A model generated the notes under the pieces. It had not been told where the DNA came from, ran no database searches, and was given only the letters and a program-made list of their open reading frames with translations. Below, one piece after another: positions 44,025 through 54,090 of a DNA stretch of 64,000 nt (position 1 is the stretch's first letter; each line of letters starts with the position of its first letter). Made by a program: the position numbers and the translations under genes. Location: positions 9,920,001-9,984,000 of the forward strand of contig JAGUCH010000003.1 in NCBI GenBank assembly GCA_019096065.1, written 5' to 3'. This stretch comes from Paracyclopina nana (Eukaryota > Arthropoda > Copepoda > Cyclopoida > Cyclopettidae).

Positions 44025-44222
44025 GGAGCAGATGGCCGACGACCGTCGTGGCTCCACTGAAAATCTGAGGTCTTGTCAAGCTTGTCAATTATTTATGAGC
44101 ATACATTAATTATGCACACGTGTCAATGGGTGATAAAGAACACCTGTTTGTTAAAAGGATAAAAGAGACTCATTGTGAGTGGCTTCCCTGGAGCAGATGG
44201 CCAACGACCGTCGTGGCTCCAC
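44025..44222. repeat. Two-copy repeat, about 165 bp apart
   Basis: GGAGCAGATGGCC, then ACGACCGTCGTGGCTCCAC, occurs at 44025 and 44190. A more diverged form lies at about 44340. The core ACGACCGTCGT is palindromic. Confidence 0.7.
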
Positions 44223-44943
44223 CAAAAAATCTGGGCTTATGCAAATGAATGAATGACCCCACCATAGTATGTACACAAGTCAATGATAAATGGGGGATTT
44301 GGTTAAAAAAGGGGCTCAATAGGAAGCTGCCAACAAGCCAAGGTGGCCAACAACAACGATGACGAGCTCCGCTGAGGCCGATGAACTCAAAATCACAGCT
44401 AGGACTAAAATTATCTTCTTTGTGGACCTTTTCAATGATCTCAAGTGGCTGTATCCCTCTAAGTAAAAAGTATGAAAAGATAGTTATCTGAAGTGCTGCT
44501 GGTCCATGAAAGGCGGCGAGAGGTGCCCGGAGTTGGGGAAAAGTACCCACTTTTCAACCCAATCTTGGAATGGCTAGAGGCTCTGGCACCTCTAGAAGGC
44601 TTCATGAGTCAGTTTTGGTCGGATTTTGGGTGCACAAGTTTCACAAAGTCAAAAAAATACTGCTTACCATCTTTCCGATGGAGCGCGACTTTAACGATTG
44701 ACGATTTCACGAGAAAAATAATGCTGATTACACAGAAAATATTCGTGCGCTCTAAAATCCATGAATCATCAATTTTACTCTTGGAAAAATTACTCTTTAC
44801 TATTTTTTAGCATTCAGAATACATTTTTAAGTCACTTTTTTACATAATATTTTTAAAAAAGCAGGGGTAAAAAATGCGTGTGAGGAGCAGCAGCAGCAGC
44901 AGCAGCAGCTTTCCATAAAATGTGCGTTTTTTGTCTGTCACTT

Positions 44944-45247
44944 GAGAACGAAGCTGAAAATCAAAAAATACATGAAATCATTTTCTCTTTAGAATTTGAA
45001 AATGAACAATTCATATTAATGAACTTTTTTCATACCATCGATTCCATAAATTGCAACATTTTTTGCTGTCGTAAAAAGGACTAAAAAGCAGCTTTCATTA
45101 CTATAGTCCATTTTCCGCCAATCACTGGAGAACGAAGCCGAAAATCAAAAAATACATAAAATTATTTTCTCTTTAGAATTTGAAAATAAACAATTCATAT
45201 TAATGAACTTTTTTCATACAATCGATTTCATAAATTGCATCATTTTT
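44944..45247. repeat. Tandem repeat, 184-bp unit, two copies
   Basis: GAGAACGAAGC.GAAAATCA starts at 44944 and 45128, and similarity continues through CATATTAATGAACTTTTTTC. Confidence 0.88.
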
Positions 45248-45260
45248 GCACTCGTACTTA

Positions 45261-45980
45261 TGAAATGTATCTATTTTTAATTGGTTAAGGGGTAGTACAG
45301 AAGATTATTTGAGCTCTAAAGCTTCCTCACAACTTGTCCAACACAAATATGTGTCAAATGCATACATCTACCCCACCTGCATGGTCTATTTCATTGATGC
45401 AATGAAACTAGCCTTTGTTCTGCATAGCAGGAGCAATCATTGAAATGTATCTATTTTTAATTGGTTAAGGGGTAGTACAGAGAATTATTTGAGCTCTAAA
45501 GCTTCCACACTACTTGTCCAACACAAATATGTGTCAAATGCATACATCTACCCCACCGGCATGGTCTATTTCATTGATGCAATGAAACTAGCTTTTGTTC
45601 TGCATAGCAGGAGCAATCATTGAAATGTATCTATTTTTAATTGGTTAAGGGGTAGTACAGAGAATTATTTGAGCTCTAAAGCTTCCACACTACTTGTCCA
45701 ACACAAATATGTGTCAAATGCATACATCTACCCCACCGGCATGGTCTATTTCATTGATGCAATGAAACTAGCTTTTGTTCTGCATAGCAGGAGCAATCAT
45801 TGAAATGTATCTATTTTTAATTGGTTAAGGGGTAGTACAGAGAATTATTTGAGCTCTAAAGCTTCCTCTCAACTTGTCCAACACAAATATGTGTCAAATG
45901 CATACATCTACCCCACCAGCAAGGCCTTTTTCATTGATGCAATGAAACTAACCTTTGTTCTGTATAGCAGGAGCAATCAT
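45261..45980. repeat. Tandem repeat, exactly 180-bp unit, four copies
   Basis: TGAAATGTATCTATTTTTAA starts at 45261, 45441, 45621 and 45801. Units 2 and 3 are nearly identical. Each carries GAGCTCTAAAGCTTCC and CATCTACCCCACC. Confidence 0.95.
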
Positions 45981-46224
45981 TGAAAGGTTTTATAACACCC
46001 TTGTTATGAACTCAACGAATATGAAAACTCTAGTAAAATAAGTAAATTATTTTTTGGACTACATAACACAGGGATATTTTTAGTGGGGCTTTTGGGTCCT
46101 ACAGAGTTCTGTACAATTTTTTTATTTTTTATTTCATTTGGTGCAAGTAGAGACATCTGGGACATGCAATGATTCAAGTTTATATACATTGATCCAAACA
46201 TGAGAGCTTTTAGTAATACAACAT

Positions 46225-48144
46225 TCAAGCAAAATCGACCTTAATTATGAAAGATTTTTTTGTTCTTATGGTTATATTGACCTCATGGTCATCCTCTTCC
46301 TCTTCATTTGAGGTTTGAAATAAATGTTTTGGTTCCAAGTTTTGTCGTTGGATTTTTCGCCGTTTCACAGGCTTGTCTGGGGCATTGGGTACGACAACTG
46401 GTATGGGGGAAGGGAGAAAAAATGGCCTTTGGTTGAACAGTCTCAATGGTGTGGAATGAATAGGCTCGTGTTGAGTAGTCAAAACAGAGTTGGTTTTTGA
46501 AAAAGCTCTGTTCAAATCGGTGGAGACCTCAGAGTTGGTAGGTGTTGGAGGAGCATAGGAGACATGATGATCCACTTGCTGTTGCTGCTGTTCATTTGTC
46601 ATGTCAGCTAGGGACTCTTGGGGAGCCAATTGGACATTCTTCTTATTCACAACATTTGATGTCTCTTCCCCTTGATCCACTGCAGCATCCGAGACCTCAT
46701 CTGCAAATACAGTCAACATGACTATATGGTCTCCTAACAATAAAAAACACTTACTTAGCCATAAAGACTTGATTTTTCTTTTTAATCGCATCTTGAGCGT
46801 GTATTGGTGGTAGGTTGTGAGCTCAATCCCAGGAATCTCCGGTTGGGTAGTTGGACCAAATTTTGAAGCCTTCAAGTCTTCATAATAAGTGGCGATCTTG
46901 TCTTCAGCTGGTGGCCCTACACTGTAGACACTTTGGTCGAACATGTCAGCATTGTCAGCATCCATGGCTAGATCCTTTGAAGCTGCGATGGTGCGGATGA
47001 TGTCCAGATGGGCTTGGTAGAATTGCAGGGCGGATGTTTTGCCCATACATGCCAAGGTATTGTTGTAAAAGTCAAATAAAATGTGGATGTTCTTGCACAA
47101 AATTATCCATTTGAGCTCAGCTTTTTTTGCTTCAGAAGTGGTCTCGTCCTCAATGCCGACATAAAAGCTAAAACATAATGAGAATAAATTGACTGAACAT
47201 TTTTACAAAAACCCTGATTTCTTACTTGAATCTAAACAGTGCATTAAAACACACAGTCTTGAGACTCTTCAAGGCATCCATCATTGTGGGGTCATCTTTG
47301 CGGGGATGCAAAAAATTGGCAGCATTTTCAATCATATTGAAAAAATGACTTTTGTGGGCTGGTGCTGCTTCATATTTCTTCCTTATAAAGGTAATGAAGT
47401 GGTCTTCATGGAAAAAATGCTCAATGATGCCCAAAGGAAAATCGTCTTCCACATCCAATTCTCGTTCCTCGCGTCTGCAACAAAGAGACACATTGAAAAA
47501 AACCTTTCAATTATTTTTTTTGACAATGGTAAATGTACCGGTAGTCTTCATCAAAGGGGAGATGAAACATGGATGACAAATCCATCAGGTTTTCTGGTCG
47601 TTGAAGGACTGAGTTGGCCACAAATTCATCCAGGATCAGAAAAAGGTGCTCCAAAGAGGAATCTCCAGAAAAGGCCTCCGAAAAATTTAGAAACATCCGC
47701 GGTAAATTGGCCATGAAAATGGCAAAATCAAGGCTAGTCAACATGATGGCTGTGCCTCTCTGAACAAATTTATTATTTGTTAGGGCAAAAAAAGCCTTGT
47801 CATTGGCTGGTTCAGTTTTGATCTAAAAAGTAATGTCATGATAAAGAAATATAATGACTTCTTTGCTATGATCCAAAACTTACACTGAAGCATGGTTGCG
47901 GATTATTGGCACTAAATGTGATGAAGAAACTTCGATTTTCGGCCCCTTCCTTCAGCCGATGGGTCATCAAGTAATTGGCCGCCTCAACCAGTTCATGAGA
48001 CGTTATAATGTCCAGGAACTTGTCCACACTGATAATCAACTGGTTGGCACTGGACTTCTTGGGGTAGAGTTTAACATTTTTCGAAATTTTCACAATGTTG
48101 ACACCAATCAACGTGTCGTCAAAAAGAGGACCTTCTTTAGCCAT
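46225..48144 (-). CDS. Unrecognised Polinton protein, five exons (possible PC4-like fold)
   Basis: Exons on the minus strand: 48144-47884, 47822-47539, 47474-47226, 47167-46755, 46700-46225. Introns are 61, 64, 58 and 54 nt, all GT-AG with consistent phases, giving 560 residues. The N-terminal part reads KISKNVKLYP..., then FITFSANNPQPCFS and KFVQRGTAIMLTSLDFAIFM. The last stretch loosely resembles the KKGI.L....W..L core of PC4-type single-stranded-DNA-binding domains. The middle is helical and acidic, and the C-terminal third is disordered with a Gln run, Pro-rich stretch and a basic KRRKIQRQ patch. A role in replication or transcription of the element is a guess. A minus-strand AATAAA lies near 46122. 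Confidence 0.65.
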
Positions 48145-49057
48145 GTTGAGGCACTGGTAGCAAAAGTTGGATTGACTGTGCTATGTGTAGAGGTGGAGCT
48201 GTGAGGACTCTTCATGTAGCCAATAGCTGTGACTCGAGGGGGGATTTTGACACCAACCATATGGCCACCAGTACCAGCTGCTTTTTTAGCGTCTGACGCG
48301 CACCATGCGGACCTCGCGTAGCGTGCCACACTAGCGTGATGCTTTCCTCACTCACAACACCAACTGTTTTTTAGCAGCCGCCAGCTCCGTGCAATTGCTG
48401 AACGCCGCGCGAAAATTCGTTTTTTTTTCGCTCCAACTAGCGTGATGCTTTCCTCACTCACAACACCAACTGTTTTTTTAGCGGCCGCCAGGAACACCGC
48501 GCAAAAATTCGTTTTTTTTTTTTTTTCAACCCATTTTTTTTTTCATGAAAACAACTTGACGCCAGCCAAAACAACAACAACACTAGCTGTTCTGCCGGCC
48601 GCCATGCGCGGGCCGGAAAAGCGCGAAAATTTGAATGTTTTCAAAACAATTTGACATGGTGTTGATTGTGCAGAGCCCGCTTAGACTGAAAATTCCACCC
48701 TTATTTTTTTACCTACTACGAGACAGGATATTATTTAACCAAAAGTAATCGATTTATTTTGGACCATTTTTTTGTAGCCACAAAAAAGGTCCCCTTTTTT
48801 CACAACAAAATATGAACCTATTGTGGGAAAATTATGTAGACTTTGATGTGAGCTCAGATTTTTTGTACTTTATTACTATGTACACACATTTACATGGAGC
48901 ACTAGGGGAAGATGGTTGTGCTTTTCTAACGGAAAAATTGATTCACACATACACAACAGAAGAGTGAAATGAACATATGGTGAAATAATTGAAGAAAATT
49001 CAGTCATGACATTACAAAAGTGTAGGAAAAATCCCATTCACCATTCCTCACATTTTT
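48145..49057. promoter_or_regulatory. Intergenic region with duplicated promoter-like block
   Basis: Between two co-directional minus genes. A block of about 100 bp containing ACTAGCGTGATGCTTTCCTC, CACAACACCAACTG and GCGCGAAAATTCG-like ends occurs twice in tandem (about 48330-48428 and 48435-48530). It lies 190 bases or more upstream of the 48144 start. Duplicated blocks here could be promoter elements. No gene is seen. Confidence 0.45.
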
Positions 49058-49966
49058 TTAATGCATACAGTTCTCAATTGAAGACAAAACATGTCTAGTT
49101 GGAGGTGGTGGATGGGGATACTCAACGTAGCGAACTACTTGGCTTGGAGCATTAGCTTCAGCAATGGTAAATTGTCTTGCTTCATTGGTCACCCTCGACA
49201 TGGTAGGATCCATTTTTAAAGGCAACACATTGGTTCGTGTATTTTCCAGGTAGCGAACCATTGGTCGCTCACCAATAATACCAGGTGGCTTTGGGGGTAA
49301 ATTTGTAGGAGCAGATAGGTTGGGCTCATTTGTGGAAGTGCTTAAATCCATGGAAGTTGCGCAAAAACACGTCTCCACAAAATTGGCCATCAAGTCAACT
49401 GATTCATTGGCTGACAACAACACATTGCCTCTATTTATAATAGAGGGTAAAACAGGCTTTTTTAGGGAGCGGATATGATGAAAAATTTAAAACATACTTT
49501 GTAAATACAAGCTTGTTGTTATCAGCTTTCCTGAGACTCTTCAAAAACATGTTCTTGTAGCCTCTATAAGCAGTCACAGTGAGGATAACTTTTCGCGTTG
49601 AAGTTTCCTCTACCACACCATAAAACAATTGAGAGTTGTCAGCAAGCTCAGTTTTGGGATCAGACAAATTGCTGCTCCTCAGGGCAACTGGAAGTGTTTG
49701 CAGTAATGAGCGCATTCCACCAAGTGAGAGATAAATGTACACATCATTTTTCTTGAGGTTTCGTAGAACAAAGAGGTTGGTTTGCTCATCGTACTCTAAC
49801 AAACAAAAAATACAAGTGAATGGTTACAGGGCATTTTTTTTTGCTCAATGGAAGCTTTACCGAGCATTGAAAATTTCAAGTAAAACTTTTTCACCCTTGA
49901 TGTCGAAGTTGGTAGGGATGGAGAGGCTTGGGTTTCATCCTCAGTTGTTGGCATGAGATGATTCAT
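49058..49966 (-). CDS. Unrecognised Polinton protein, three exons (possible PC4-like domain)
   Basis: Exons 49966-49861, 49795-49498 and 49430-49058, with introns of 65 and 67 nt and consistent phases, give 258 residues. The central part runs VYIYLSLGGMRSLL, then VILTVTAYRGYKNMFLKSLR, with exon 3 continuing NVLLSANESVDLMANFV. Strands followed by a K-G..L....L helix are the layout of PC4-type single-stranded-DNA-binding domains; this is a pattern match by eye only. The C-terminal third is Pro/Asn-rich. It sits next to the right terminal repeat and is transcribed inward, in the same direction as the 46225-48144 gene. Confidence 0.62.
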
Positions 49967-50312
49967 GATTGTAGCAAATTGTTGAGTGCCGTTGATATTT
50001 TTTTAAAACGTTGTTGCATATAGTTGATGAGTGTGGTTTTTAAAAAAAAAAAATTAGGTGGTCTAGTATGGTTATTGTTGTTTTTATAATTCCCCCTTTT
50101 TAAATCTACTACAACTTTCCCCCCAGAGTTTACTTTGATAACTGAATAGGGAGGTCGATATTACAACTATCCACCAATGGGCTGTAAGTCCATTTGCTCA
50201 ACCTAGGGAATGGACCACTAAAGCTGCCGCATTCCACGCCTTAAACTTTGTGTACCATACCATTCCCCCCAACCGCTTAGGGGGAGCGACACTTCTCGCA
50301 ACCTCTTTGATA
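49967..50312. other. Short gap before the right terminal repeat
   Basis: It probably holds the promoter of the 49058-49966 gene. It contains an A/T run at about 50041-50053. No gene is seen. Confidence 0.4.
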
Positions 50313-51559
50313 ACAAGTCTCACAACCTCTGATACCCCAGGTGGCTCCAATCGATAAAATCAACGACGGTTTTTGTTCTGAAATAAGCCACCACGGGTCA
50401 TTTTTTCTCGTCGCAGCTCCAAAAAACCGTTAGTACATAGAGAGGATGAGTCATCCTCTCTAGGCCACCACGGGTCCTTTTTTCTCGTCGCGGCTCCAAA
50501 AAAACGTTAGTACATAGAGAGGGCTTTCTCCTCATGGTTTCAGACAGGATTGCGTCATGCTCTTTTTTGATTGGTTGTTGCCAAGTTAGCTGACGCGTGG
50601 TTGGTTGGCTGACTTTCAGTTGGAGACGTGCCACCAAGGGGATCACACTCTCTCACACACATCTCCAACAGCTGTCTCACTTGACACTCCTGCATTTGGT
50701 TAACCACTTTAGAGGCAGTGTGAAGCAATGGCAATAAAGTGTTTAATCAAGTGTAGCTCACACCTACTTCATCGCAAGAAGACCACCAAAAAGTACAGTA
50801 AAGACCATGATGTATCTGTTGAGTTGATGAGGGTACTCGTGGCGCTTTATTGTATTTTTGTAACACATACACCCATGACTGCCATGAATATTCACAAGCC
50901 AGAGTGATGCAGAGTGATGCGAGCACTTTCAGACACTTTTAAAAAAAAAGGAGTTCAAGTGCTGACTTTACTCTACACCAACCTGTCTTTCATGGACGAC
51001 GACCCAAAAAAAAAAACTGACTCTCTATATATCGCAGTAGTGTCTATGTATTGTCTTCTCTCCTATATAACAGTAGTAGAGTCTCTCTCTCTCCCCCAAT
51101 ATAGTATAGAGTCGCGTTGTATGTATTATAGCAGTAGCAATGTCCTTTCACTCCCCCTTTTATATATATATAGTAGGGCTCTCTCTTTATATACAGTACA
51201 GGAGTAGTGTCGTATGTACTATTATAGCAGCAGCAGCAATGGCCTTTCACTCCCCCCTTCTATATATATATAGTAGAGTCTCTCTTTATATATAGGAGTA
51301 GCATGCTATGTACTGTCGCTCTATAGAGAGCAGCGCGCGCGCGCACGCGCGCGCGCGCGCAAAAAAAAAAAAAATGGTTGTGTGTGTGAGTGTGTGTGCA
51401 TGCATGCGCGCGCGCACCCACGTGCGCGCGCACCCCCCCCCTCTTTCCCCCCCTTTGAAGCCGCGACGGTCGCTTTTCGCGTTCACGGCTCCATTACTAC
51501 AGTCAACCCCCTCCGAGCCACGAGCCGATTTTTTATGTAGGCTCCCCCTACATACTACT
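50313..51559 (-). repeat. Right terminal inverted repeat of the Polinton
   Basis: Reverse complement of 21911-23312 with about 155 bp less, because the inner 115-bp tandem block is present in two copies rather than three. It ends CATACTACT at 51559, next to the duplication gtggtg. Confidence 0.93.
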
Positions 51560-51765
51560 GTGGTGCATAGGGCTAAATCCGATTTTTTTCTATCGAATCC
51601 TCTCTTTGCGTCCTCTATCCATCTATAGCTGCATGCGGGGGACGTCAATACGAACAAGCTACTACAAGCCAATAAAACACACAGCCCAAATCTGGAGGAA
51701 AAAGTGTCTCGCTCGTAATTGCATTCCTTATAGAGCAACGTTCATCTACGAAGGCACCGAAGATA

Positions 51766-51893
51766 CATTTCGACGCAAGGAAACAATTCGCTATGGCTTT
51801 CGATTTCAGTTTGAAGGACTGAAAGCTAAATTGAATTGGGATCCGGAAGTCTCATAAACTCTTCATTTGATTCAAACATGTTGTTTTGCCATA
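51766..51893 (+). repeat. Fold-back element, left arm
   Basis: Contains GCTATGGCTTTCGATTTCAG, the hairpin, and GGGATCCGGAAGTCTCAT. The reverse complement recurs at 52756-52884 with roughly 85 per cent identity by eye. Confidence 0.8.
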
Positions 51894-52755
51894 AAAGTGT
51901 ATTTCACATTGCTGATAGGCATGTCGTCATTGCGATAGATGAGTGTGGCCTCACCATTTGGTTTTCTGCCAAAAGCCGCCACTTTTTGCCCTCACTTGCG
52001 ACAACCATCTGCGATCTTTGCAAATCGATCTACTTCTAGATGACGATCATCATCGGAAGTGAGCTTTTAACGTGAACAATGACTACACAATCTGCATACT
52101 ATTGTAGATGTGTGCAATAATCATCGTAGAGAGTCAACAACGATAAAACATGGAGGAAATTGCATAATCACGAGAGCCAGTATATTGCACAATAGAACAA
52201 AGTGTGTTCAACGTGTGCCAAAAGCCCTTTAGATGGACCATGATAAGTTTTCATGGAGTGCCTTCAAGTGCTTTTTCTCATGCAAAAGCTCTCCCTATAT
52301 CATCCAACTTTTTGTTGCATCCAAATGCATTCTGGAAATGCTCCTTTTTTCTTCCCAGGGCCAAAAAAGGTGGCGAAACTGTGGCCTGCACATGGTGCAT
52401 TGTTTTTTGGAAGACAACAGCACTGGAATGTATTCTATAAGCTATTTTTAAATGTTGAGCTCAGCTGCTCTGTTATAAATGTACTGTACTTGTAGGCAAT
52501 CAACTAGCCAAGCGTTCACCAACAACTATTTTCCGTAGGCAGCCATCTGTGCAATTTGGGCCCAAAAATGTAGCCACAAACGACATTTCTATGTCTTGAA
52601 TGCACCATATTATATACCAATATGTCATCTTCAACAAATGCTCACATTTGCTGCTCATTCATGTCAAATCACTTGCACTGTATTTTAGTAAATCACCAAT
52701 TGTATCGTATGTATTTTCAACGACATTTCACTTCACTCTGAGAAGTACGCCAAAT

Positions 52756-52884
52756 TGGCAAAACAACATGTTCAAATCAAATGACGAGCTAATGAGACTT
52801 CCGGATCCCAACTCCATTTTGCTTTCAGTCCTCGAGACTGAAATCGAAAGCCATAGCAAAGTGTTTCCTTACGTCGAATACATA
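52756..52884 (-). repeat. Fold-back element, right arm
   Basis: Inverted copy of 51766-51893. The arms are about 860 bp apart. The intervening DNA shows no gene. Confidence 0.8.
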
Positions 52885-54090
52885 CACGCGATGCTTCTTA
52901 TCCTAGTACGTACAAAATTGCGCGGAGGGCCTTCATTTCTCCCATGGCCTTCATGCAATTGATGGATAGACAAAAGGCTCTCGCGCATCATTTTATCATC
53001 GTGCGGGCGCGAGTGGTGGAAAATATGCCGTCAGTGCAGCAGGAGAAAAAGTGATGGATAGACGAAGAAAGCTCCTCCCCACAGACTTGTCAACACTTGT
53101 GATCAATAGTCTATAAATGCCCAAAAGAGGAAAACTTTGAGTTTTCATATGCTACAATGTCCATGAAGGTCATGGCCGTTGACAACGAGGATGCTTAGGC
53201 CTCCGCAACTACAATTGTGGCATTTTCTCATCTTGGGACGCCGTCGCCAAAGCGAGCTCCTCTATGGCGATGTTTAGGAACCACCAAGAAGAAATCTTCT
53301 TCCTTATACCACCAACTCGAGGAGCAGCTGACTTAGACTCCTCTTTTGGCCTTGCCATGGCCTTACTATCCTACTACAGGGTTTTTTCAAGGCCAAAATC
53401 CTGATTGTTACAGGGACTTGACAAGTGGGGTCAAATGCTGGCTTTTTTGCCTACTTTTAGGTCCGCGATGGGAAATATTGATTCCAGCCTGGAAAAAGCT
53501 TGCGCGAGAAATCTTTTTTTTTCCTAGCTTCCACTTTTTTGCAGAGCCCGTCGTCCTAGTTTGGGTGACATTACGACTGCTTTCTCCATTTCCAAAAAGG
53601 GAACATGACAATTATTGGAAAGATGATGCCCAAGAGAGAGAGAGAAAGCAATCCTACAACAATAAATTGACTGAAAAAAAAATAAAAATCTGGCAATTTT
53701 CGGCCTGGAAGAGAAAGTGCAAAAGAATTGAGCTCAACAAAAGCTCAGCCTGAGTTTCCGCGATATTTCTTCTAGAATACTTATAAAAAGCAGCTTGGCC
53801 TTAAGGCCCGGTTCACCTGCTGTATTCACTTCAATTTGCATGCCTAATTATGCTAGTTGGAATAATTCTAGTCTAGTACAGCAATGGATGCATCAGGAGC
53901 AGACAGATTTGTCAAAGTAACACAAAGGAGGCCCCTATTTGACATTTTTTCCCCGAGGACTTTCAGCTCAAGTAGCACGCCTAATATGTTCCCCTTTCAA
54001 CTCTGGTAACTCGATGAAAAATCACTTGCTTTCTTCCCGCGAAAAAAAGGGGTTTTCTTTACCACACAGTGTTTTCTTCTTCCTCCTCTT

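Larger units (their letters stand above)
42485..46224. other. 3.7-kb non-coding spacer built of repeats
   Basis: It separates the convergent virion block and the right-hand minus genes. It contains a GA microsatellite, four tandem-repeat families and a CAG run at about 44886-44909. No gene is supported. Confidence 0.7.
21911..51559. mobile_element. Polinton/Maverick DNA transposon
   Basis: This 29,649-bp element has long terminal inverted repeats beginning 5'-AGTAGTAT. It is flanked by the 6-bp duplication gtggtg (21905-21910 and 51560-51565), the exact Polinton hallmark. It encodes protein-primed DNA polymerase B, packaging ATPase, retroviral-type integrase, double-jelly-roll major capsid and penton-like minor capsid. 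No adenovirus-type cysteine protease was recognised. At 29.6 kb it is longer than the usual 15-25 kb because of tandem repeats, an oversized polymerase gene and a nested solo LTR. Genes are interrupted by about 21 introns, nearly all 50-67 nt. Polymerase and integrase carry frameshifts. Confidence 0.96.
51566..54090. other. Non-coding host stretch with a fold-back repeat
   Basis: No gene is supported. Arms at 51766-51893 and 52756-52884 are inverted copies of each other and each carries the dispersed hairpin. A 135-codon frame at 53346-53753 has no family signature. Confidence 0.45.

Noticed and set aside
45261-45980. CRISPR array
   Set aside because: The 180-bp units are direct tandem repeats without unique spacers, in a eukaryotic transposon.
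53346-53753. 135-codon plus-strand frame
   Set aside because: No recognisable domain. Low-complexity Lys/Arg-rich end; looks fortuitous.
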